A program made the position numbers and the translations under genes. Below, one piece after another: positions 52,568 through 62,445 of a stretch of 64,000 bases of DNA. Each line of letters opens with the position of its first letter. The stretch's first letter is position 1. The notes below the pieces were generated by a model, which did no database searches, was not told where the DNA came from, and was given only the letters and a program-made list of their open reading frames with translations. This DNA comes from Hippasteria phrygiana (lineage: Eukaryota; Echinodermata; Asteroidea; Valvatida; Goniasteridae), in contig JAZGUH010000001.1 in the NCBI GenBank assembly GCA_037893225.1, positions 496,001 through 560,000 on the forward strand, in the 5' to 3' direction.

Positions 52568-52660
52568 AGCCTGCGAATGTTTTCCCACAGGCTCTCACAA
52601 AGCACTAAGAATAAGAATTCTCTTTTAGTTTCTATCATCCCTGATGCAAATTCCACCTGT

Positions 52661-52892
52661 AACCCTTTCCCACTATGAAATCTCTGGGTTATCTTGGTGA
52701 ATGGTAAACCTTAACCTTGAGATACCCCAGGTTGGCAGGAGTGCTCCCACTACACTTTTTCCACCCCAGATTAAGACAAAACATTCTGCTGTTACCCTGG
52801 GTTTCATTAACCCTGCTCGCGACCAGGGTTAAGGATGGAAATCTCTGGGGTTAAGGACACAACCCTGGCGTTGATGTTGTGGTGGGAAACTG
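52661..52892. mobile_element. Palindromic MITE with CCCTGGG/AACCCTGCTCGCGA words
   Basis: Ends CCCTTTCCCACTATGAAATC and imperfect inverse near GTTGTGGTGGGAAAC. The interior has CTCCCACTACACTTTTTCC and TTAACCCTGCTCGCGACCAG, similar in layout to family B and to the element at 43812. Confidence 0.5.
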
Positions 52893-53241
52893 TGCACGCA
52901 AGGTTTACTGATCCACAGAACATTTGCAGGGTTAAGAATCACAAACACTTCTTCAAAAATATCGGAAGATAAGTGTTGGAAATTGGTTATTGACCATTAT
53001 TGAAATCTACAGTATGAGCCTACAGTATCACACTATTGGTAGTGGAGAACAATGCAGAACAACTAAATATTAGGAATTTATTCTGTTAAGAAATTATGCT
53101 AAAGTAGTACTAGAGTTAGCAAAATCCTGTTTTTATACAACATGCACAGCAACGTATCTAAAGATTTTGTAGGTTGCCCATGCAGAACACAAAAAAGTTA
53201 AAGCAAAATTATGCAACTTATCCATTGTTTTAATAGAACTT
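52893..53241. other. Spacer, nothing recognised
   Basis: About 350 bp of AT-rich sequence. Confidence 0.5.
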
Positions 53242-53705
53242 CAGGGCTCGAAATTCCCAAAAAAATGTACTTGCGCTTTGCGCAAGTTGGCATTTAAAAC
53301 AACTTGCGCTAACCAAATTTAACTTGCAATAATTTGTGTAATTAAATGTATGTATGACATGAAATAAGGGCAAAGCTTCGGATGCCGGCTGCTTACTTCT
53401 GAAGAAAGAGAGCAGACTTTTCTGCTTCGGTGGTGAACGTTTCATGATGATCGAAAACCCCAAAATGCAAGAAAAAAAGTCACAAAATATCTCACTTCTC
53501 CGTCATTTAAAAGCCATCAGTGCACTAAACAATGTCAACAACGTTTACGTGTAAAATCCCCGCTCCACGCAACGCATGCTAGCACCTGGCGGTTTCAGTT
53601 ACATTCAATGACTGACTTGTATGGATGGGAAGCGAGGTAATTACACATCGCCCAGCAGCATGTCTGGTCCCCAATGCAAGACATGCATAAAAAGGCAACG
53701 ATGTA
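53242..53705 (-). mobile_element. hAT-like 5' end with first exon (single end)
   Basis: End CAGGGCTCGAAATTCCCAAA, subterminal ACTTGCGC/GCGCAAGT words, then on the minus strand at 53444-53330 a start reading MKRSPPKQKSLLSFFRSKQP and ASEALP. Further inside, the sequence matches 59470-59650 in inverse orientation. The other terminus was not found. Confidence 0.7.
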
Positions 53706-53767
53706 CTGTACAAACTGATCCCATGCAACAAAAGCTAGACACATTTAGAAAACAACTTTTAACCCTA

Positions 53768-53874
53768 ACCCTGCCAGACGCAGCACAGTGCTTCTGTGGT
53801 GACAGCTTGACCTTGCTGCACTCTGCACACAAGTCAATGTGTCAAAGTATGCAATCTGATGCGTCTGGCAGGGT
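53768..53874. repeat. Small hairpin ACCCTGCCAGACGCA
   Basis: Perfect 15-base inverted arms ACCCTGCCAGACGCA at the two ends of 107 bp. It directly follows TTAACCCTA. Confidence 0.8.
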
Positions 53875-54255
53875 TTCTAGCCAAAATACCCTGGAGGGTT
53901 ATTAAGGTATTTGGTTCACCTTGTCACTGGTTAAAAATGTCACCACAAACATGACAGCTTACTCTCACAATTCATTTAAGAACTAACCACTCTTTCCAAC
54001 TGCTAACAGTTAGAGCATGGAGCTCCATGGTTAGAGATACTTCAACAAACAACACTTGGAAGGTGTGGTATACTCCTTTGAGATTTAAGATCAAAACTGA
54101 AGAGGGGATTTGCATATTACAGGTTTATAAACCGGATTAGGAGAATCAATAAGGAAGCCAATCCAAAGCTTTGTAAGGGGATTAGATTAATCCTCCCTCT
54201 CATGGTGCCAAAATGGAGCCAATAATATCAAAACCCATAAAGTGATACATGCAGG
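53875..54255. other. Spacer, nothing recognised
   Basis: About 380 bp without a gene. Confidence 0.5.
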
Positions 54256-54750
54256 TTGTAACCATAATAGAGCTATATTAAATTACTAGAGCGCTGACTG
54301 GATGTAGAAAGTGATGCCTGCTGGGCGCATCCATGTTTGTGTACAAACCTATGGAAATCTCGAAATGTACGGCTATTTGCATATCTGCGTTTGTATTCTA
54401 TAAAGTTGCGTTATCGAAGCCGAAACCTGAAACGCACAATCAGTAAATGAGCGATTTATTTTGCTCTGCGCAAAGAACGCAAACGTGTGCGCGTACGGCG
54501 CTGCAGATGATTTTTGCCGTGACATTCTATAACCGTCATGACGCGCTTAAGTTGTTTGCATATGTTGTACTTTCTAGTTCTGCGTTGCATTTAGAGTACA
54601 CTTTTAAAATTCACTCCATCTAATTTAATTATGTTCTACAAACACACACATGAATTCAAAATGTCTGCGCGCAGGAAGGATTTAAAGTACCTCCGCACCT
54701 AAGATAGGGGAGTTAGCACTCTAGTAATTAAATACAGCTCTATGGTTGTA
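54256..54750. mobile_element. MITE with TACAACCATAGAGCT ends
   Basis: About 495 bp. Left TGTAACCATAATAGAGCTAT ... AATTACTAGAGCGCTGACT; right is the near-inverse (AGTTAGCACTCTAGTAATT ... AGCTCTATGGTTGTA). Terminal inverted repeat of about 42 bp with a few mismatches. Confidence 0.85.
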
Positions 54751-55443
54751 ACACAAGCTATGGGAGAGGAAGGGGTTGGTTTTTTGATATGCTGTGATAC
54801 ATGTAGTTATAACAGTAGGAGGGTCAATCATCTGGAGTACAAAATGTATTGGAGTTGTGTTGGGCAGAGGTTGCATTCTCTTATATTTTTATTGGGGCAC
54901 CACTGCATGCACTAGTAGTAGTGTGGGTTCCTGATGATGAAAACAAACCAAGCAAGTTTACACCCTACACGACCTTTTACAAACATGTACATGTACATGT
55001 GCACCACTAGTCTCTTGGCCATTAACCTTAAACCCCCCCCCCCCCCTGTTTTTTCTAGGAACCTTCCCCAATCAGCCAAAATTCAACACTGTGTAGTAAA
55101 CCAATGGCACATTCTTTGTACTTTGACAAAATCAGGGCATCAAGTCCCATGCAAAGTGATGGTGCCAAGGCTGTACAGTACTCAATCACACAAAATTCAA
55201 CACAATGGGGTGTTTGATTTTGGCAGGTTAGGGATGGTTAGGGCATTAGGGTTAATGAAGCTATTACTCAAAACACTGCCTGTTAGTTGTAGCCATGTTG
55301 CCAACTCATGATTGGCTTGTGAGATTCTGTGTACTTTGCTATGGGGCTGCTAGACTAGTTCTCAGCATTTTTTCCTAATCCTCCAAACCACAAATTAGAA
55401 AAAAAGAGCAAACAAACAAAAATAGTCAGTTTGAGAATCTTAA
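54751..55443. other. Non-coding stretch with 14-base poly-C
   Basis: Poly-C at 55033-55046 and GGTTAGGGCATTAGGGTTAA near 55237, a possible decayed CCCTAAC-type end. No gene. Confidence 0.5.
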
Positions 55444-56637
55444 GGCCTTTTCACACTACGAAAAATCTCGGTGTTGGACCCGGGTCCGACCCGTGTTGAC
55501 TAGACTGACCTTTTCACACTGCAACATTTCAACACGGCACTGACCCGTGTAGAGCGCTCAACCCGGGTTGAAACCCAACCCTGCTCGGGAGGTGGGTTGA
55601 GAGCTTTGGACCCGTGTAGAGAAGTTGGACCCGTGTTGAAAGTCGTAGTGTGAACGTCTCCGGGTTGAGTTCGATCCGTGTAACCGTGGATCGGAGTGTG
55701 CGTGCAGAGCACCACATACTAGGCTGTTCGATATGACGATATTTGCCGATGTTTCGGTATTATGTTGCTTTTTCAGCGTTTATGGTTTCTCCAAGTGTGT
55801 ATACGTTAAGTGTGTATTACTAGTCTAGATTACTTTGCGCGAAATTATTTCCAATAAATTTGACGGCAGAATAGTACATAACGTATATGGAGGAATAAAT
55901 AAATACATTCTGTACTAAATGTGTCGTTTCTTTTATCGTTTTAAGCCCCGACATGACTTTTCCGACATCTCCGCGCCGTATGTAGCGCACATTGCGTGCA
56001 TGCGTATTCCATCGTTAGTGTAGTCTTGGTCAAATGCAAACAACCGCACTGAACGCTACCATATTATTACTAGTGTACAATGTACGTACATGCAGCTAAC
56101 ATTTTGCAAACTTCGTCTCGAGAAGGCTACGTATGAGGGGGCCGGGGTTATTGCTCAATATGGGGAACCCCAAAAGTGCATCTGCGCGTGCGCGTTGCTT
56201 TGTTGCAAACAGCTGGCCTTGGCCGCCGGTCAAGTACAAGTGCAAGCATGGAGGAATAAAACACACTGGATACTTTTACCTCCGATATGTCGTAGAAAAT
56301 GGGCCCCAAATCAGACAAAAGATCGACATGGAGTGAGGAGGATTTGGGCTGACAGCTCCATCCAAAGCCAGCTCGGCGGAACGACCAGAATGCAGTATGG
56401 GGATTTTCCGATTCGACCCGTGTTGAACGGCCGGCCGTGTGTGTAGTGTGAAACGATCGCACAATACACGGGTCGAAACATTACACGTGTAGCAAAAATG
56501 CTGGCGCTGCGTTAAGTAGTGTGAAAAGGCAGCGTCATTGACCCGTGTTGAAATTTTAAGAAGTCTACACGGGTCGGACCCGTGTCGGACCCGTGTAGAT
56601 TTCAACACGGGTCGAACGTACATAGTGTGAAAAGGCC
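55444..56637. mobile_element. Harbinger-like element, family B (copy 2), TSD TAA
   Basis: 1,194 bp with TAA directly outside both ends (55441-55443, 56638-56640). Ends GGCCTTTTCACACTACG and inverted GGCCTTTTCACACTATG. The interior is a shortened version of copy 1 with a Myb/SANT-like fragment at 56286-56420. Confidence 0.9.
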
Positions 56638-56793
56638 TAAATTCGGTGCACGTGATCTAAAATCAGACGCTTTACCACTAAGCCAATCGAGCAGCTCAAC
56701 CAAATCGGCTTATTTTGTTTTATTCAACACTACACACTGGAGGAACTATTTACGAGCAAATATTAGCCAATCACAAGATAGCAACAAGGCTAA
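56638..56793. other. Spacer with tRNA-like word
   Basis: CGCTTTACCACTAAGCCA at 56669 resembles an inverted tRNA D-stem region; too short to call. Confidence 0.3.
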
Positions 56794-57304
56794 AGCCCTG
56801 TCCGCACTGGACTTATTTTGGTAAAACTTACCGAGACGATGGGAACTTTTGTACATCCGGCCAGAGCGCAAGGTCATGCTTCACAGGGAAACCACGCATG
56901 CGCTTTACATTGTTTCACTGCGGTGCACGTGGCAAGTTTCCAAATTCCAGTGCGTTGTTCCTCTTTTGGTCGCAATCATGGTAGATTTTATTATTGATAA
57001 AAAAGTCGGAAGTTTGATTGGTGCTAAAGACGTAGGCCTGCGTGTACACATCGGCCGGAAAAATGAAAAGGCACGCGTGATTTGGGCCAGGGATTTTGGT
57101 CAATCGCGTCAATGTAGAAAGGTCACGCAAAGCGCCCTCATGAGTCGTTATATAATTGACAGCTCGGTTACTTCTCCCACGGTCTCGGTAACATTTTCCC
57201 GTGTCGAAAGTCCAAGTGCGGACAGTGGTCACATTTGACCATTTTTCATTTTACCATCGTCTCAGTAAAACCTTCCCAAAAAAAAGTCCAGTGCGGACAC
57301 GGCT
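56794..57304. mobile_element. Harbinger-like MITE, family A (copy 3), TSD TAA
   Basis: 511 bp with TAA on both sides (56791-56793, 57305-57307). Ends AGCCCTGTCCGCACTGGAC and inverted AGCCGTGTCCGCACTGGAC. It lacks the internal block (two GTCCAGTGCGGAC words) present in copies 2 and 4. The frame starting MVDFIIDKKVGSLIGAKDVG is retained. Confidence 0.9.
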
Positions 57305-57821
57305 TAAGACTATTGTTTGTGAGTGCATGGAGAGATAAGAATAGAGCTAGGGCCCAGCATTTCCATACAAGGGTTCATGTACGTGTACATCATGTACGTG
57401 TACATGTATACAAATTGTACATCAAAAGAGGACTGTTGTTCTACGGATAAAATCTCCTAATTCAGTGTATGATTTACAATATATACACTGTAGCTCAGAT
57501 CAGGAAGTTAATTAAAGTTGTGATCATTGAGGTTGGTTTGGGCACTTGTATAGCAGACTTGGTAGAAAGAGGCCCTTTTCCTGAAAATGTATAACCCTTT
57601 GTTCTTTCCTTTCCATCAGGTTTATGGCACTTGCACAGAATGTATACACAATACTGCTGTACATACAAATATCAAAGTATTTAGGCCTTGAATTTCAAAG
57701 GAGGGGCATCTTAGGTTGCCTCACAGTTTACAATGTAAGTACATGTATGTACATTACAATCTCCATTAGAAACAAAGGAGAGTTTCCAAGAGGCACCATG
57801 CCTAAAAAATAAGCGTTCTCC
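57305..57821. other. Spacer
   Basis: About 520 bp; ACATGTACGTGTAC tandem words at 57376-57406, otherwise nothing recognised. Confidence 0.5.
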
Positions 57822-58040
57822 TTAACCCCTTGGGCACGGTATTTTACGGGAGACGTCCGGGTATTGCAGCGGTTCTGGCAGCCAAATCGAACCGCTACAA
57901 TGTGTTTGTGCAGTCAAGCATGACAAACAATAATCCAACAATGGATTGAAACTGCACAAACGGCTGCCAATGGCGTTATCCGGCCTGATGGCACCTTTTT
58001 TTTTTACGCCACATGGCGTCATCCGTACGCAAGTGGTTAA
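57822..58040. mobile_element. TTAA-flanked MITE, family D (copy 5)
   Basis: 219 bp. Ends TTAACCCCTTGGGCACGG and inverted TTAACCACTTGCGTACGG. Colinear with 21001-21219. Confidence 0.88.
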
Positions 58041-58937
58041 CTAGTTTGATATTTTCTATGCGAAGCTGGACACGCAGTAAGATCTTCATACAGATGTGCA
58101 CAGAAACTTTGCACGGTGGTACATGTATGTTCAAATCTAAGGTATGACCGTATGAGGAAAAATCTCTCCAGAGCTTTCTGCAATAAAGTCATTGACACGA
58201 CATGTACATGTGTAAAAGACCCACATACATTTAGAATACACAATTAATTGAAGCCAGCCACTGCCAATTTGCCTGTCCCTAACCAACAATGCCAAGTCCA
58301 GCAAGGTCCAACAATAGGAAATTTTTTGTTGCATTTTGTTGATCTGAGCAGTGAACAAAAGATCTTTTGTTCTAGTTGTTCAATTATGTTGGATTCACAC
58401 TTCAGTTCAGTAGCTGTTGGATATTGTTGGATCCAGCATGGTTCTAGCAAACTACATGCTACTTTCAGCAGGCTTAAGCTTAAGTTTCCATTGGACTTTT
58501 TATTCCGCGCGGCCTCGCGGAAACTTGCAGCGACATGCCTTCGCGTAATTCTACCGTACGTTTCCATTTGGACTTATATTTACCGCGACAAGAACGTTTA
58601 TGCGCCTTCGAGGCTGGCAGAATGTCACACATTGCGAGTCAGATGACTTTCCGCGGCCACGTAGATATCTTCCGCAACCGCTTTCGGCCTTGTTGTTTTA
58701 CATCAAGGTCGCAGTACCCTTCACCCCAACCAAAAGTAAATTAGTCTTTCCAGCGCCACCGCCAGCCAACTCCGGCCTATTTTTAGAACGCAACAAAAAG
58801 ACTGCTTTATAAACCGGCAGTGTACACCAGAAACGTATAACGCCTACTTGTATCATTTCACCCACGTGCTGTCCAAAATCGCTCTTGTACTGGGAGGTAA
58901 ACAAAAGAACAAAACGATATACGTCTTGTATATCAAC
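58041..58937. other. Non-coding stretch with TTTCCATTGGAC words
   Basis: 58480-58640 contains AGTTTCCATTGGACTTTTTA, CGTTTCCATTTGGACTTATA and GCGGAAACTTGCAG, reminiscent of family A style words, but ends were not defined. No gene. Confidence 0.35.
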
Positions 58938-60291
58938 CAGGGCTCAAAATTCCCAAAAAAAATTACTTGCGCTTTGCGCAAGTTGGCATTTGAAACAACT
59001 TGCGCTAACAAAATTTAACTTGCACTAATTTTTGTAATTCAATGTACGTATGACATATGAAATTAAGGCAAAGCTTAGTTGTTAAAGTGTACTTAGTAAC
59101 CCTTTGCCATGCTTGTACTTTGTAGTGTGTGTTTGTACTGGTCTAATTAAAGCAGCTGCAGATTCAGTTTCGGATGCCGGCTGATTACTTCTGAAGAAAA
59201 AGAGCAGACTTTTCTGCTTCGGTGGTGAACGTTTCATGATGAACGAAAACCCCAAAATGCAAGGAAAAAATTCACAAAATATCTCACTTCTCCGTTTTGC
59301 GCAAGTTGGAAAAGTACCGGTTTTTGTCAAATGATATTTCACAATGATAACCTGTATGATTTGATTAAAACAATAAGTTTAACAAACATGTTTTACTGTA
59401 GCTTTTCTGTCTGTCCTCGGTGTCCCGGCCCAGCAGCTAGTCAAGCGCTCGCACAATCCCTGCATGCAGATCCGAATGTACAGTACATCGTTGCCTTTTT
59501 ATGCATGTCTTGCATTGGGGACCAGACATGCTGCTGGGCGATGTGTAACCTCCCTCCCATTCATACAAGTCAGTCGTTGAATGTAACTGAAACCGCCAGG
59601 TGCGAGCGTGCGTTGCGTAGAGCGAGAATTTTACACGTAAACGTGGTTGACATCGTTTCGCGCACTGATTGGCTTTTAAATGACAGAAAAGAGAATATTT
59701 TGGGGTTTCCGATCATCATGAAACGTTCACCACCGAAGCAGAAAAGTCTGCTCTCTTTCTTCACAAGTAAGCGTCCGGCATCCAAAACTGAATCCGCAGC
59801 CGCTTTGATTAGACCAGTACAAACACACACTACAAGCATGGCAAAGGGTAAGTACACTTTAACAACTAAGCTTTGCCTTTATTTCATGTCATACATTGAA
59901 TTACAAAAATTAGTACAAGTTAAATTTTGTTAGCGCAAGTTGTTTCAAATGCCAACTTGTTGTTGTTGTTGTTGGTTTGGTTGGCACTTAGGGCAAACTA
60001 TGTGCCCTGTGTGCCAGTGACTGCGAAAATTAGTGATAACACCGTGATGATTTATCAATGCTGGCACGAGCGCCTACAATCCCCCAGACACACAATGCTG
60101 CAGTGGTCCTGCAGGGCCGAGCCGTTTCCCAGCAATTTAAGAGCCCGGGCTCCGCCGGTATGTTCACAGGCTCGCGTACCCTCAGGTGAAGAATGGCAGC
60201 ATTATGTCCGGTCAATCGCAAGCATTCAGCGCCTGCGCATGCGCCACTTGCGCAAAGCGCAAGTAATTTGTTTTGGGAATTTTGAGCCCTG
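58938..60291. mobile_element. Foldback hAT-like element with two opposed first exons
   Basis: 1,354 bp. Perfect 17-bp ends CAGGGCTCAAAATTCCC. Inverted arms carry ACTTGCGC words, GTTAGCGCAAGTTG, and a gene start in each arm: MKRSPPKQKSLLFFFRSNQP on the minus strand (59238 leftward) and MKRSPPKQKSLLSFFTSKRP on the plus strand (59719 rightward). The flanks (ATATCAAC / TATCAGGA) do not form a clean 8-bp duplication. Confidence 0.8.
59719..59936 (+). pseudogene. Truncated hAT-like transposase N-terminus
   Basis: MKRSPPKQKSLLSFFTSKRP, then ASKTESAAALIRPVQTHT and SMAKGKYTL before non-coding sequence. The KRxxPKQxSLxSFF start is typical of the N-termini of hAT-type transposase genes ahead of their TTF/BED finger. 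GTAAGT directly follows the AAGG of ATGGCAAAGG, so this is probably a first exon whose remaining exons are deleted. Same start on the minus strand at 59238 and 53444. Confidence 0.6.
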
Positions 60292-61765
60292 TATCAGGAT
60301 TTGTTTTCCTTTTTTGGTTCATGTCATCATTGACTGCTGTTTTGGTTCAAAATATATCACTGTTCAATCATTTTCAGGTCCGTTAATAAAAATGTTTGCA
60401 TTTTTTTGTCAACATTTTGTGATTTATTCCAGTCTTTGGATGCGACATGCGAATCATACTACTACAGCAGGTGTACTGTGATGTTTAATGATGTAAGAAT
60501 AGGGTAGTCTGAGAGTCAAAAAGAGATGTGGAATGCGTATGCGTACAGGGGGGAAAGGGGGGGGGGGGGGGGGGGAGCACGCCCAAAGAAAATTGTCAAA
60601 AATCTTTCCCTGCCCCATGAGAGCAACAGTCTGAATCATGAAGGTCATAGTTCAAAGGTTATTAAAATTTCCAGTTACCTTGGGAGCAGTCAGGTTTCCC
60701 TTATGGCAGCCCCTACCTGCATTCAGTCACAGTGTCAAACAAACACAGGCAGACAATTAACCTGATTGGCTCAAACCACACAAATCAATCATAACTGTGC
60801 CGTAATGCAATACTTCTTTCAGGCAAGGTCGGAGGTACTAAAGGGCAACTGCAGAGGCAATGGTCATATTCCAGCTGGAACCATTCAACAATTACATTTT
60901 TAGATTTTAAAGGGTCATAAGGAGAACAGTAGGATCATGGAGGAAGGAACAACAGTACTTATCAATTTTCTGTGGAATGTCTCATTGGCAAGCTCACAAG
61001 TTACCTACATATGTACACATGTATAATGTAATGCCAAACATTTCAATTTGAACAATTACGGAACGCAGCATTTCTTAAGTGCGGTACACGTACTAAAGAG
61101 CATGACAATTCAAAATGATGTTTCCTAGAAAATTGGTGCAAGTTATAGCACACCTACTTGACAAAATAAAAACCAGACTCGCCTAGTACAATGATTCTGC
61201 TGATTACTTCCACCTACATGTACACCATCAACAAGGAAACCTGTCAATATGTTTCACTTACCGCACACGAATCCAGGAAAATGCACAAACCTGTTTGTTC
61301 TCAAAACTGTACACAATTGAATCATACAAAATGTGGGGGAGCACTTTGCTCATTTTACTGTCATTGTGTGGACATCAGTACAAACATGCTTGTGGTCCAC
61401 AAGTTATTTCTTCCACAAATGACTCATCCTCACAATACATTAAAACTCCACAAAGAACGATCCGACCCAGAGAAAAGAAGAGGGTGTCTTTTTTGTTTTT
61501 TTAACGAGGGCTTGAAAAAAATTAAGAAAAAAAGATCTTGGGGCAGGACTAAAAAGTGGTCTTAATTCGACTACAATGAAACCAAAGGCTAGCCACACTA
61601 TTAGAGCCTGGAAGGGATTTGCATTTTGTTTGAATGTTCAGTGTCCTGGAGATAATAGAGAGGGGAGCAGGGACAGTCCTGAGGGATTGGACCAACATTT
61701 CAGCTAGAGGTGACTATCTGCTTGCTGGAGCATGACAGCCCAAAGGGGTAAAAGACAGATACTAA
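60292..61765. other. Non-coding stretch with 19-base poly-G
   Basis: Poly-G 60557-60575. Two open frames around 61191-61565 lack any recognisable domain. No gene called. Confidence 0.45.
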
Positions 61766-62445
61766 AGCCCTGTCCGCACTGGACTTTTTTTGGTAAAGTT
61801 TACCGAGACGATGGGTACTTTTCCCATTTTAAGTCTAGTGCGGACAGCCTGGGACGTTTTCCTCTCAGTTACTTTTCCCGAGTCCAGCGGTTACTTCTAC
61901 TGGGCAACTGCTGCCCAGGAAAAGTGACCAGGTAACTTTTCCCGAGACGATAAGTCCAGTGCGGACAGTGCAAGTCAGCAAAAGCGGCTCAGGAAAGCGT
62001 ACATCCGGCCCGAGTGCGAGGTCATGCTACACAGGGACACCGCGCATGCGCTTTGCATTTTTTCACCACGGTGCGGCACATATGTGGCAAGTTTCCAAAT
62101 TCCAGTGCGTTGTTACTCTTTTGGTCGCAACCGTGGCAGATATTATTGATAAAGTTGGAAGTTTGATTGGTGCTACCAGTGCATCATTCCCAGATGATAA
62201 TAAAGGATATCAACGTGTACAAATCGGCCAAAAGAAAAAAAAGGCGCATGCGCTTTGGGTCAATCGGGTCAATGTAGAAAGGTCACGCAAAGCGCCCTCA
62301 TGAGTCGTTATACTGACAGCTCGGTTACTTCTACCACGGTCTCGGTAAAATTTTCCCTTGTCGAAAGTCCAAGTGCGGACAGTGGCCACATTTGACCATT
62401 TTTGACTAAAACCTTCCAAACAAAAAGTCCAGTGCGGACACGGCT
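61766..62445. mobile_element. Harbinger-like MITE, family A (copy 4)
   Basis: 680 bp, flanks TAA/ATA. Ends AGCCCTGTCCGCACTGGAC and inverted AGCCGTGTCCGCACTGGAC. It carries the full set of internal GTCCAGTGCGGAC words and the peptide core IIDKVGSLIGAT ... WVNRVNVERSRKAPS. Confidence 0.88.

Noticed and set aside
59331..59933. 200-codon open frame as an intact gene
   Set aside because: Only its last third resembles a transposase start; the first part is the inverted-arm junction of the foldback element.
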